From Stropharia rugosoannulata (lineage: Eukaryota; Basidiomycota; Agaricomycetes; Agaricales; Strophariaceae): 64,000 nucleotides of DNA. The stretch covers positions 2,170,001 through 2,234,000 of the forward strand of contig JANCIK010000004.1 in assembly GCA_028532985.1 (NCBI GenBank), written 5' to 3'. Positions 31,637-43,605 of this stretch are shown here, one piece after another (positions within the stretch are counted from its first letter, which is position 1; each line of letters opens with the position of its first letter). The notes under the pieces were generated by a model. That model had not been told where the DNA came from. It did not search any database and worked only from the letters and a program-made list of their open reading frames with translations. A program made the position numbers and the translations under genes.

Positions 31637-31817
31637 AATGATAACGGTGGTGCCCAAGCACTATGACTACTTGATGACTGCCAAAGGGCTGCCGCTGCGG
31701 TGCAATGGGCGCGCACCGCTCGCGGTCTCGTGACCTGCATCTACATTTGATCAATGCCAAGCTTTGGTTGGTTACCATTACCACTTGTCAACCAAACCCT
31801 CACCTCTCACAAGCACT

Positions 31818-32909
31818 ATGTCTTCAACGTAGGTCTTTTTTGATATCAAGTCTGCATCTACTGACGGACGTGGATTCCAGATTCACTCCCTCTAATGTCG
31901 TCGATATGTCTAAAGAACGAGACTGGTCTGCTAGTCTAGGTAAGAAATCTAATCTAAATTCGCCGTCATGACCTTGCTTACCGTTCTTTCAATCAGGCTT
32001 GCTAGACTGGGACAATACCAACATCGTATTCACTAAGCGCTCATTGATAGAATTCCTCAAGTATATCTATCGATCTTCTGAACGCACAACTCTCACAAAA
32101 CGACATGTAGATACACTGGGACAACCGTCGATACTAACTTCAGCAATATCAACAAGCTTCCGCGTACGTACCTGTCATACTCTATGCGCCCTTTGACTTA
32201 TCAGAATTATAGGTTACGCTAAATTTGGGACGATTACCAACACAACAAACGAGCCCGAGACTGTCAACGAAAACAGTGCGTTGTATTCAATGACAACAAT
32301 CCTCATTGCAAACATATCGACAACATATAGATGCGACTTCTTCTCAGACAGATGAATTTATTCCGACACGTCGTGTACGGACAGTCCCAGGTGGACCGCA
32401 TACAGATATTTTTGCCGAAGGGGATGAAGGAGACGCTTTAGCCCAAGCTCCTCCAATACCCAGAGCCACCCAGGTGATTTTGAAACGTTACATCTGTACC
32501 TCCTGCAATCAGCTAACAAACCCTCAGAAACTTGCACAAGCGACACTACCTGAAGAGGCAACCGATAGTGCCACTGGTTTACCTCCCTCTGGAATCAAGC
32601 CTACTCGGTGAGTGGATGTTATATTCTACGATAGCTATCTATTTATTTTGGAAACTCTATAGTCGTGTACGCGAAAATCCAGGCGGCAATAGCAGCCTCA
32701 GCAATTTCTGGGATGCTGAGGAGACAGCTGAATTTAAACCCACTCGACGGTAAGGAGTAGGTTAGTTTCGATGACATGCGCTTACTACATTTCGAGTTCA
32801 GTGTGAGGGAGGGTCCAGGCGGCCGTGATAGCATAAGCCAAGTAAGTCACTACCTTGCATACATTTATATTTGCAATAGTTGATCGTCACCGTTAACCAG
32901 ATCTTGTAA
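31818..32909 (+). CDS. Conserved-type protein with PTRRVR...PGG repeats
   Basis: Small exons can be joined through GT...AG introns from the ATG at 31818. The N-terminal part reads STLHLLTDVDSRFTPSNVV and RDWSASLGLLDWDN. The C-terminal part carries three repeats of a short basic motif: FIPTRRVRTVPGGPHTDIF, IKPTRRVRENPGGNSSLSNF and FKPTRRVREGPGGRDSI. Each is PTRRVRx(x)PGG with an upstream aromatic or Lys. The motif recalls the PGG-containing repeat of microtubule-associated SPIRAL1/HN1 (Jupiter) proteins, but I cannot assign it. The 3' end is uncertain: the last intron (about 32842-32880) may or may not be spliced. It is divergent from COQ7. Confidence 0.65.
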
Positions 32910-33896
32910 AGCTAGTTGGTACTAAAGCACATACGATCTTTCTATCACAGTGTCAGAATTATCCGTTGGTTTAGCAGCATATATAATAATAGCAAGTTTA
33001 GCAGAACATACGTTGGTTAGAAAAGTGACTTAAATACCATAAACAAGTGCGGGCTATGTACGAATGTATACCCAACATTCATTATGCAGTCGTAAAGATA
33101 CCCAGAAGCTGGATTCTGGACATTGAACGCCGAAGCATTGATCACAAACAATAAATCGTGGCAACCTTATCTACAAAACGAGACAGATCTATATATACGA
33201 TTTTGTGTTACTCTTTGAAATGTTTTAATCGCCATTGACTTCTGAGCAGTAAAGAGTCGTACTGTGAAGATTATTGGCTCGGTAATCACTATAGTACTGT
33301 TTGAGTACTGTATAATATATTTAATTCCTGAAGCTTGAAGTATTGAGTTTGGGTTTACTTCAGAACTATCAGATGTGGTCAACCCGATTCCCAAGCACTA
33401 TTCTGCCTTGATTTACGCCCGGGTTGTTTCCATGTCCGAGTTATGATTAGTCACTGTAAAAGGCCGAATAAAAAAATTGCTTCTCACTGATTTTTCTTAT
33501 TCATGAACTCAATAGACTGTTGTAGTATAAGTATTGACAAATAGCATTGGATGCGCGCAACTTGAAAGCGAATACACGCATTAGTAATACAAAATTGTAG
33601 CAGACAGGACATGAAAGAAGTCTCAGTTTCCAAAGAAGGAAACAAAAAAAGGGTGCCTTCTTTTATTATACTTAGTATGATATATACAATATACGCCGTC
33701 GGCCGCATGCGTATACTATACAGTTGGACTGTTAGAGGCTGGACGTCGGACTCTGGAGGCTTCTTGAAACTTGAAGCTTGAAAATTGGAAGTCGAATGTT
33801 GAGACATTAGAATTGATTCTTGAATGCCAGAGAATATTGATTCCTGAACTTCAGAAGGGTTAATTTTTAAATTGAAAATATTTAAAAAATGTCGCT
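32910..33896. other. Intergenic, AT-rich, no gene recognised
   Basis: Only short frames with no domain are seen. The segment just before the tRNA has an AT-rich run (33,863-33,890) downstream of the tRNA 3' end (minus strand) that includes T-stretches on the minus strand suitable for Pol III termination. Confidence 0.5.
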
Positions 33897-33993
33897 TGGT
33901 AGCGGCGAGGTTCGAACTCGCGCGGACTCACGCCCATTGGGAATCAAGAAGTAACTTAAATCCAACGCCTTAGACCAACTCGGCCACGCTACC
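33897..33993 (-). tRNA. tRNA-Leu (anticodon UAA) with a short intron
   Basis: On the minus strand GGTAGCG pairs with CGCTACC as the acceptor stem. The A box is GTGGCCGAGTTGG, and the T arm GCGAGTTCGAACCTCGC is perfect with the B box GGTTCRANYCC-like GTTCGAACCTC. The anticodon loop TTTAAG gives UAA. The variable arm (GGGCGTGAGTCCG region) is long, as in class II Leu tRNAs. Total length 97 leaves about 12 bases for an intron one base after the anticodon, the standard position. The 3' strand of the anticodon stem is slightly imperfect, so the exact intron ends are uncertain. Confidence 0.9.
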
Positions 33994-34493
33994 GACCATT
34001 CACGTTAAAGTAATTACAATCACTCAATGGCTTTAATCGAACCAAAGGCAAGGAGGTATGGCACAGTTTTTGTTAATGTTATTAATATATGTACGCCATT
34101 TACATAAAATGGCAGTGACATTAATAGTCTTGAGAGGTGTTCAAGAGCAGTGAGACCAAAGAGAAACTTGGTAAAAAAGACTGTCTTCGAGGTATCAGTA
34201 TTCTTGCTTACTTCAAATAAATTAGACGTCCGCGAGCTGAATTGTAGCTTGAGTTTTGAAAATATATATCTTTACACTCTTTAACCGCTTTTTGTGAATA
34301 TACATAGCATAGAAACAGATGACGAAAAATATACAATTGTCAAAAGTGATAATATATACAAAATGAGGAGGCGGACAATTCGACTATGCAATTACAACGA
34401 TTGACCAGTTAAAGGCAAATGTACTCTACATACAAGGTAACGCGAACGACTGTGATTAAACAGCTCAAAGTGACTAAAGAGGAAGGCTCTGTA
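33994..34493. other. Intergenic between tRNA-Leu and MET30
   Basis: AT-rich; nothing coding seen. It contains the 3' untranslated region of the MET30 gene. Confidence 0.5.
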
Positions 34494-36601
34494 TCAACCA
34501 CTAAAACTCCAGACCTTGATCGTGCAATCATCGCTTCCAGACACGATTTTGTCTTCGCCCAGTGCAATGCAGCTGACAGCTGCTTGATGCCCGACTAGAG
34601 TAGCCGTACAACTTCCTTTCTCCCTTGACCACACCTACGGCAGATCTAATTAGATTACACATTCCCGTGGATCACAAAAGAATACTTGCCTTGATGGTGC
34701 GGTCATGACTGGCACTGACCAACCTCATCTTGTCGCTCGCAACCCCCCAGACGCCCTCAATGTGTCCAAAGTATGTCCGGGTAGCTTTGCCTGTGTCAAT
34801 GTCCCACAGTTTAATGGTGTTGTCAAGGCTCCCTGAGATAAGGACGGGCTTCTTGCGCTTGGGGACGAGCAAATTTTGAGGTTCGGTGCTCTCGGCGGAG
34901 GGATCTGTGACAGCGTCTGTTGCTTCACCAGCCTCATCATCGCATTCGCCCGCCATCAGCAGTTTCATGCTCTGCACCTGTCCTACATGTCCGGTGAATT
35001 GCCGGATGCACGTCCTTAAGTTCAAGTCCCAGAGCTTGATTGTTCCGTCATCTGAAGCCGAGAAGAGCATCTTTCCAGGATCGATTTGAGAAGATGTGCT
35101 ATTTGCATTTCCAATCGGGGACGTCGATCCACTGACGTCGAAAATAGATGCTTCCCCTGTTGAAGTACTTGGGCCATTGGAGTCCCAAAGCTGGACGGCA
35201 TTCACCCAGTCTGAGTGGCCGCGCAACGTGAATGCATTTCCGGTGCGCAGATTCCAGACCTTGATGGTCGAGTCCACACTGCCACTGGCGAGGACATTAC
35301 TGTCGAAGTTGAGACAAACAACGCCGTCAGAATGCCCGTTCAACGTCTTGATACAATGTCCGCGGCGCCAATCCCACACCTTTATACTCGAATCCATGCT
35401 TCCGGTGATAAGTTTGACTTCGTCGAATTGTAATGCACGGACTGCTCTGGTATGGCCCTTCATGCACTGCAGTTGCTCGCCCGTCTCCATATTCCAGACG
35501 CGGATGGTGCGATCATAAGATCCGGTGATGAGAACAGGAAACTCGGGATGAGTCAGGGTTTCGCTAAACTGTAGGCACATAACACCATCGGTGTGACCCT
35601 CCAGCGTACGCACAGTACATCGTCCGCGCCGCCAGTTCCTCTCGATGGCCATCCGTTCGCTGTAGACGTCTTTCCAAGGTCGTGTTACCGATGGTAGCCA
35701 GCCGTATCCTTGCTCCTCCAAAGGCAGGGATAAGGAAACATGGTCCGGACCATGCATGGAGCTTATGGAAGAGGCAAGTTGGGGAGGCGAGGTTTCGTTT
35801 ATCTCGGGCGACTCCGAGCCTTTACGTTGGCGTTTAGCAGGGGGCGGGAGAGTGTCCGAGAAATTCGGACTGCCGCGCTTGAGAGTTTGAGGGCCAGGTT
35901 GGAGAGAAGACGGACAAGGGGCGGGAGAAGGACACGGCGATTTAGACTTTGGTCGGTAGACCCGCTTCTTCTCGAGGACCGGAAGCCCCCAGCCACATTT
36001 ATGACACTTCTGCCCGATATGTTGTTCACAAATTCCACGCCAGAGAATGTTATCGTCCGCAAGGTTCTTCCAGCGGCGGGTTACCTGGGCAGCGCGACAG
36101 AGGGAGGTGGCGTCGAGGTAGCCTAGGATCTTGAGACTGACCTCCCGCGGAAGGACGGCAAACGGATCGATCCTGATGAGGTGGGATAGCTGGTCGGTGA
36201 GGAGAGACAGCTGGGAGAAACAGCACATGGTGAGAAGGCCCTGAAGAATCAAGGCGCGTTGTGGATGAGAGGAGGACGAAAAATTGGACCAGACTGCATT
36301 GACGGCCTCGCGCTCCGGAAGGGGCAGGGCGTCGAGGGACTGGTTGGACGGTCAGCGGGGGTGAACGGAGGCGATGTGCATATATGCATACCTGCTGAAG
36401 CTTGAGGTTGGTGCCCTCGTCGGCCATACGCTGGTGTCGGACGCAGAGCTTGCGCGGCGGAGGCTGTGTGTCGGGCTTCGGGTGGAGAGGGGCGTCGAAG
36501 GCATGGGGCTCGTCGTGGACGGAGACGTGGTGGTCGGCGGCGAAGGCGAGGCGGGGGGCAGGGAGGGTGTCGCAGACGTAGCCCTGCTGTTTCGGCGGCA
36601 T
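34494..36601 (-). CDS. MET30: Met30/SconB-type F-box WD40 protein, SCF ubiquitin ligase receptor
   Basis: Substrate receptor of an SCF ubiquitin ligase; in yeast and moulds it controls sulfur metabolism and the cell cycle. From the ATG at 36601: a conserved N-terminal helix (DEGTNLKLQQSL...AVNAVW and SQLSLLTDQLSHLIRID), an F-box (FAVLPREVSLKILGYLDATS...ADDNILW), a Cys motif (QKCHKCGWGLP), a Ser/Pro-rich linker, then seven WD40 blades starting TVRTLEGHTDGVMCLQF and including GSYDRTIRVW, GSMDSSIKVW, GSVDSTIKVW, ASDDGTIKLW, GSLDNTIKLW, ASHDRTIK and GSDDCTIKVW. There are two introns: 36391-36340 (GT...AG) and about 34690-34627, which has a GC donor (AAG/GCAAGT). A large Ser/Asp insert lies in the fifth blade region. 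Confidence 0.95.
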
Positions 36602-36808
36602 GTTGTTTGAGGAAAAAGGGAGGGCCACAAGTTATTATAAGCCCGGCCTCATATGCCAAGCTTACGTTCTATTCACGCCACATGTCGCCATCCTCTTATA
36701 ATCATTTTTCACTCTTACTTAAATATGTATTTGTCTCGTGTGTACACTCATTCATTCAATTCAAGATATATACGAAAACGATCAAAGACAAAGATTGGCG
36801 TCCCGCCT

Positions 36809-38422
36809 TCAGTCCAGCGTAATCTTCAGCTGCTCAAGTGGTATGGGCACAAAGTTGTCCAACAGAATCGACCGTGAGGCCAGCTCCGGTTCGCAGTGTG
36901 GCGGCACCAGCTGTCGCATCAGGTCGGGTCGCACAGACAGCTCTGCCTCGCCGTCAGTAATGTCCAGCGCAACGCCGCAGCTGCACTCACCTTCACGTGT
37001 AAAGTTGAAAAGGGGCGGGAAGTCTTTGCCATTGGGCATCCGCGCACCTTCTTGCTTCAGCTCGTCGAAGAATGGGTGCACCATCGCCTCCACCGCATTC
37101 AGACGAGCTCCCGGCGTATATTCCAACAATTTAGAGACAAGATCGATCGCCTCCGGTGCCGTGCGCGGTCGGAACACCTGGGCGAATCGTCAGACCAAGT
37201 CAGGATTGCGTGTCTGCACACTCACTTTTGAGAACGGATGGGGTTTGATCTGGGGGAACTTGTGCTCCATATAGTTCGGGTTCATGGTCTTGATCTGCTC
37301 CCGTGTGGGAGTACCGAGGACTTTGATAATCTCGACAAGCTGGTCGATTCCACTCTCACCAGGGAAAAGAGGTTGGCCGAGCATAAGCTCAGCCATGACA
37401 CATCCCGTTGACCAAATGTCTGTCGATCATTCGGGTTAAAAGTTGTCTATTTTAGAAATAGGTGGCATGACTTGCCAATATTGGTTGTGTAGTTGGTTGC
37501 ACCAAAAATGAGTTCTGGGGCACGGTAGTACCTCGAACAGATATAGCTCACGTTGGGTTCTCCTGCGACTAGAATTTTAGCAGAACCGAAGTCGCAGAGC
37601 TTGAGGATACCCGTGGCAGGATTCAGCAGGAGATTCTGGGGTTTGATGTCTCGATGGCAAATGCCGACGGAGTGGATGTACGCAAGGGAACGAAGAAGTT
37701 GGTACATATAAAGTTTGATTTGAAGCATAGGCATCGGTTGCTTGAGCTTTGCATAGTGACGGCTGGCGCGATATACAGTTTCGGGGACGTATTCCAACAC
37801 AAGATTAAGATAGACTTCCTCTTTCTGTGGAGCAGGTGAGCATAGATCCCAATAGCGATAGCAGAAGTCAAGGGCACCTTGTCTCCATTTGAATAGAAGA
37901 ATGCTCGTAGTTCAACTACGTTGGGATGCGACACAAGTCTCATTATTTGCAATTCGCGATTCTAAGGGGGTGGATCAGATGAGGTATGTGGGGCTGTAGA
38001 TCCGGAGTGCGAACCTTGAAGCGTTTGTCCTGCAAAACCTTCTTGATGGCAATGTCATCGCCATCCTTCGGAGGACCGACGAGTTTTGCTTGGAATACGA
38101 CACCAAAGGAACCGTTTCCGGCGACTTTGCAGTTGGTGTATGTGAGGTCCCTCGTCTCACCGCTTTTGCCCTCGGAGGCAATGACCTTGACTATTTTGTG
38201 GGGGTCATCAATTGCTGTTTGGCAGAGACACGTGGACGAGGCAACGATTGGTGGCGATTGGAGATGCGAACGCGGGGGGTTGGCGGAGGTGGTGGATGAT
38301 GGGGAGATGGGGAATGCGATAATGGGGGAGAAGGCTGGTTAGCGGGCACGGGGAACGCGAGCGATGGAGAGAAGGTACGCACGAGAGACTTTTACACCGT
38401 TGATGGGGCCGTGCGTAGCCAT
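36809..38422 (-). CDS. Glycogen synthase kinase 3 (GSK3/Shaggy family)
   Basis: Serine/threonine kinase. A first exon of only nine codons (MATHGPIN) joins across a ~230-bp intron to [16 protein letters not shown]. Then come the Gly-rich loop ([13 protein letters not shown]), [16 protein letters not shown] with the ATP Lys, [13 protein letters not shown], the catalytic loop [13 protein letters not shown], the DFGSAK Mg site, the activation loop [16 protein letters not shown] with the regulatory Tyr, and the CMGC insert ([36 protein letters not shown]). The C-terminus ([21 protein letters not shown]) matches GSK3. About seven exons are present. A transcript retaining the 45-bp intron in the FTRE region would stay in frame. 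Upstream DNA is shared with the divergent MFS gene. Confidence 0.96.
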
Positions 38423-39171
38423 GCTGGAGCGGACGTACGGTGGGGGTTGTGGGGCAGGGTGCGGAGGGGTGGGTGCGGGTGTGCAGGACGGCGAGAAGAC
38501 TGTTGGTCGGGGGCTGGGCAGTGGGGATGGTGATTGTCGGGGGCGTCTGGGGGCTGGTGTGCAGTATGGAGGCGGATGGGTGGGCTGGGAAGAGAGGGAG
38601 GAGGAGGAGGAGAGCCCGCACTGATCAGGTCAAGTGACGGGCCCAAACACATCACAACACTGCCGCCCACGCTCCAGATCTCCCCGGCCACTCTTAGCGC
38701 GGACGTCGTTGACAGCTCCTCAGCGCGTCGCGACCCACCGTCGAAGCCCTCCACCAGATGCCGTCGTGCTTGCCTATCTTACACGAGTCGTTCTTGGACG
38801 CACGCCGCGGGGAGTCTGATCTAACTGACCGATCCCGTGCTGCTGGCGCATTCTACTGTTCACTTTGCAAGCCTTCTCAGAGATTGGCTCTCAGTGCACC
38901 CTCAGCAGACCCATTGGAGCGTCTACTGACCTGATTTTTATTCGGCAGAGGACCGGGAACATGAATGATCTCGCTACTCTGCGCTCATGTGGTCAATCAC
39001 TTTCTAAATTGACCGATTATAAGGGCTATTAAGGTTGTGCAGATCGGCCTTGTCATCTTCTGACCTCATTCCCCTTCGGTATTTCCAGCCGAGAGCCCTG
39101 TTTGCTGACCGTCCTCTGAGCCTATAAAGTCATGCTCTTTTATATTACTTTTCTCGCCTATTTGCCTTGAA
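38423..39171. other. Divergent promoter region between GSK3 and the MFS transporter
   Basis: 749 bp between two start codons facing apart. The left half is very G-rich on the plus strand (GGAGGAGGAGGAGG near 38598). No gene or RNA was recognised. Confidence 0.6.
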
Positions 39172-41443
39172 ATGGACCTCCATCGCGAGTCCTCTCCCTT
39201 CTCTCGCAGTCTTTCCGTAGTGGAAAAGTGCTTGGATCTCTCCGTGAAAGAACGGTCATATATCGGGTCTGGCACCGCTAAGGACCCATATGTTGTTGAC
39301 TGGGATCATAACGACTCCGAAAATCCCTACAACTGGTCCAAGGCTCGGAAATGGGTTATTACTATGCAGGCCAGTTTTATCTGCACATACATGCACTCTC
39401 TCTTGAGGCTCATTGAAGACTGTCAACAGTTGGCATTTTGTACATGGACCGTCTCGTTCTCCAGCTCGTCGTACTCGGGCGGTCTCGAGCAGACAATGCA
39501 TGACTTAGGCATATCTTACGAAGTCGCCATCCTCGGCATATCCCTTTATGTTCTTGGTTTTGCCCTAGGGTGCGTTGAACCAGCAAAATCTTGTAGGTAT
39601 AAGGGGAACATGCTTATCGTGTGGTGTTGAACAAATAGACCACTGATCTTCGCTTCAATGGGCGAGGCAAGTGAGATCTAGACATTATTTTTGACCTACT
39701 GACAGACATGCTGGTTCACTCAAGATGTTCGGCAGAGTAAGTCTATTACTTTCATAAGTAATCAGCTATGAGAATTAACACTATGTTTATTGTAGCGCAA
39801 GGTTTTTCTAGTAACTCTCTCACTGTACACGCTATTCCAGATAGAAGGCGCGCTCAGTCGTAATCTGGCTAGCTTGCTTTCATGTCGCCTTCTAACCGGC
39901 ATCTTCGGCTCGTCTCGTGAGTACAAAGTTCGCTCATTTTTTATTTACTCTACGGACTCAACCCCGACTACCTTATGTACGTATCACAGCCCTAACAAAT
40001 GCCGGCGGGGCTGTTAGCGATATATGGAACTTTCGGGAACGCGGGTTAGCATCCGCCATCTATGCCACTATTCCCTTTCTCGGACCAGGTATTTCATGTG
40101 CCACGACAGTGTGCTTTTTAATGACAAAATACAGTAATCGGACCTATTGTCGGAGGTTTCGTCGTCGAGAACCCAAAGCTTGGGTGGCACTTTACATTCT
40201 GGCTGATGTTTATCTTCTCTGCCGTCGCCCTCATTACAGGATATTTCTTAACGCCAGAGACAGTACGTTTGGCTACTTCTTGCCTATTTGACATTCGTGA
40301 CCATAACGTGTTTGCAGTATGCCCCGGTCCTCCTGCGCCGGCGAGCTGAAAAACTACACAGGGCATCTGCAAAGCAAATCCATTACATATCCATATATCA
40401 ACGGAGCCAATCTAAGTCCTTCAGTCAAATACTAAGAACTAATCTTAGCCGTCCTTTCAGTATGTCACACGCAACTTATTCATATCTTACATTAATTCCT
40501 CATTGCTTTCCCTTGCCTCAGTCTTTTTGGTCACTGAACCCATTGTAATATTCTTAGCTATCTATGTTTCCATTGTGTATGGCACTCTGTATGCCTTGTT
40601 CTCCGCCTTTCCGATTATATTCCAGAAGCATCGTCACTTTAGCACCGGGGAGGGCGGACTTGCTTTTCTCGGTGTCGGTCTAGGAATTGTTCTAGGAACG
40701 GTATCTCAATCAATCCAAAATCAAATTTACAAACGTTGTATGGATCAGAGTAGTACAGGTCGTGCCAGCCCGGAAGCGTTTGTGTTTCTTTCTCGTATCG
40801 GGGATACGTCAATTTTTAATAGCTCACTCTTTTCATTACAGACGTTTACATATGGCCATCATTGGTGGGGTCTTGGTTCCAATCGGATTATGGTGGTTTG
40901 CCTGGTATGATTAACGTTTTTTCTTGGAACCTTCACACGGGCCTAACAGCATCTTACCTCTTTGCCAGGACGTCAACACCCACTATACATTGGATTGTCC
41001 CTATTCTGGCCGGTGTCCCCTTTGGCGTGGGCGTAGCGCAAATTATGCAAAGTTTAACCACTTACCTAATGGACACATATGGCGTATATTTTGCGAGCGC
41101 AATCGCCGCAACTGTCGTCTTGCGCTCCACATGTGGCGCTATATTTCCGCTTTTCGCCTCATCCATGTTTAATGCTTTGGGAGATGCAGGTGCAATGAGT
41201 GTCTTCGCAGCCCTTTCCACGATTTGTATGCCTATTCCGCTCATATTTTGGGTGCGTGACCTGTCCGGTCATTTTTATCTGTCTAGAACGAACCCACGGT
41301 GCGCTAATGCTGAGAAAATACAACAGAGATACGGGTGGTGGATCCGGAGCCGCTCCAGGGTAGCATTTAAAGAAACCGACTTCTTGCCAGTACCCCCTAC
41401 AAACGATGCATATTCATCTCAGTCGGAACGCACTATCAAGTAG
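39172..41443 (+). CDS. MFS transporter, DHA1 (drug/polyamine:H+ antiporter) type
   Basis: Twelve-helix plasma-membrane exporter by family. The N-terminus is cytosolic with VDWDHNDSENPYNWSKARKW, the typical entry to helix 1. Then SYSGGLEQ, LGISLYVLGFALGPLIF, the MFGRRKVF loop (motif A position), LTNAGGAVSDIW and RGLASAIYATIPFLGPVIGP (motif C), GGFVVENPKLGWHFTFW, a central loop with LLRRRAEKL, and the second half with IFLAIYVSIVYGTLYALFSAFP to IFW and a tail ending SSQSERTIK. About ten short introns are present. One after MGE uses a GC donor (GAG/GCAAGT), and another candidate GC...AG intron of 60 bp follows ITMQ. The last intron is best placed at about 41252-41325, giving FW/RYGWW. Confidence 0.9.
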
Positions 41444-41888
41444 TGTGATGTTGTGACTACGCCTAGCGGTGGGCTACCTATACCTTTGGCCCAAAGACAT
41501 ACGATCTCTAATTTTGCGAGCAGCATTCCCATGACCATGTCCTCCACCATAGAATCGTCGAAATGACAACCCCGCCAGGTTATCGGTGGACCTCTCTATT
41601 GGCGTTATCAATGTGGTTATCAAATTGCGTAATGTGATTACTTTCTTATCTCTTCGCCACCAATTTATGTTATGGTGTTGCCTCTTCTGTACAACTCTTA
41701 GTCTTTAGTTACCTACCTGTACATAATATTCTTCTAGAACATCAAAACATGACCAGATTTTAATCTTACCATTACATAGATAGATCCTTCACAATATTTG
41801 AAAACGTTTCGTCTAGATACAAAAGCTATATATATATATATATAGATAATAAACATATACATTCTTACTGGACTATAATCATGTATTA
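41444..41888. other. Intergenic between convergent genes, with a TA microsatellite
   Basis: 3' regions of the MFS and tRNase Z genes. (TA)n lies at about 41827-41844. Nothing else recognised. Confidence 0.6.
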
Positions 41889-43431
41889 TCATTTATTCCT
41901 TTGCCTTTTGCCAGTCTTGGTATTTCGGTGCCGATTGCGGCGTTTGCCAGGTTGCTCAGAGCCATTGGGTTGTGGCTGATGTGCTGAGGGAGGAGGTCCG
42001 TTAGGTTCTTCATCGTCAGAGGATACCTGCGATACCGACAACAAAGTTTGACTCTGATCATCTTCTCGTGGGTGAGGGTATACTTGGACACGCAAAAAAT
42101 CATATGCAGCTGTCACACTCCGTCCTGTACTCCAGGCCTCACTTGCCCTTTGCTCTATGTCTTGCATAACCTTGTGCCTATTGTAGTCCTTGGGCCAAGG
42201 ACTCCTTGGAGCAGGGAATCTGAATGGTTGTAAAAATCAACTCAGATTCTTTTACAGGAATGACAAACGGCATTTTACCTTGCACCAATATGGTTGAGGA
42301 CAAGATTTTCAGTTCGCACAAGTTTAGCAAACGTGCCCGCCATTTCAGGAATGGAATGGCCTCGGGCTAGCGCTTTCTCTTGGACTTCCTTAGCCGAGCG
42401 GCGAGACAGCTTCCCTACGGTGTCAGCATGCTGTGAGATACATGAATCTGTAGCTTCATGAATAAGCAGGCTGGGAGTGGGATCCATGCACAACGGGATC
42501 ATAGCAGAGGCATCATAGGTATCGCCTAGAATTACCAATTTTCTCATAGGATAGTTAATTTCTGTGAAAGTATACCCAAGACAAGGGTCTAATTTTCATG
42601 TAAGCCATGACTGTTAGGTAAATGGCAGTGTCAATTTCCAAACTCACCACGATGGCGAATAGGTCCAGCGTCAACTACAATGGGGCTCATGGAGCCATTG
42701 CCATGAGCTATTGCGCGCCACAGGCCGTCAGGAGAGGCGCGAATATCCGAGCCCGCCAGTTCGTTCGGATGTAGGACATTAGGTTCTAATGTGTACAGAG
42801 AAGGAGTAGCGCCAGACGCCGATGGTGGTTGGTTGCATGGTGTACTGGAGTCCTCGGAAGTTAGCAGCTCGTGCACAACATATTTATCAGAGGTACGGGT
42901 AAGTGTCATCTTCATTACTTGGCGCACGAAAAGTCGCAAGCCCGCAGGCCCATATATTTCAATGGTTCTAGGCTGTAAAATATAAGAATTTCAGGAAGAG
43001 AAAGATGGGGCGATTTCTTGCCGGTGAGTGGCCGTGCGACGGAGTTCCTATGAGGGGAGGAAAAAGTATATTGCGAAGCAAAGGCACAATACCCATGATA
43101 TGATCGGCTGGGCTCTTAATGAAATACTGCAAGATGCAGGCGCAGGCTGCGGGCGCTTACCATGCATGTGGGTGATGAATATTTTTGACACCTTATTTAT
43201 GCGCACATAAGGTTTGCTGTATGCAGGCTGCTGCACAAATTGGCGCGTGGTACCTTCTGCGCAGTCGACCACTACACCGGCGACAGCCTGTTATGAATGC
43301 AGATGACCTAGGTAAGATAAAGACGCACTCCAGAGTGACTGATCTGCGAGCATATCGCAGACCAGGGATGAGCAATTTCTGGTTTCCGACGGGCCTCCAC
43401 CGCTGGAGGTGCCCAGGAAGGTGACAGACAT
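41889..43431 (-). CDS. tRNase Z (tRNA 3'-processing endonuclease, short form)
   Basis: Metallo-beta-lactamase-fold nuclease that removes 3' trailers from tRNA precursors. The start MSVTFLGTSSGGGPS gives the first strand and loop, then MVDCAEGTTRQF. The metal motif FITHMHxDH is split by an intron, with ADHIMGIVPLL on the next exon. Later come the TLTRTSDKYVVHELL and HGNGSMSPIVVDAGPIRHR regions, KLVILGDTYDA, LLIHEATDS (motif IV), and GHSIPEMAGTFAK with VLNHIGARFPAP (motif V). The length of about 390 residues fits the short ELAC1-type. A Gln/Pro-rich basic tail (KRRNRHRNTKTGKRQRNK) may be a nuclear localisation signal. It is divergent from the Ser/Pro-rich gene, with 174 bp between the starts. 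Confidence 0.93.
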
Positions 43432-43605
43432 GTCGCTCTGGAAATTGTTCATGGCGGTTGAGAGCAGGGCGGTTGAGATTTAACAATGAAAGGTACGCCA
43501 TGACGCGGACACGTGACGGAGGAGGTTGACTGTTCCCGGTTCTCTTCAACTTCTCTCCAACCGCCAACGGCGTCTCACGTCGTCTTGGCTTATACCTCAA
43601 CAGCC

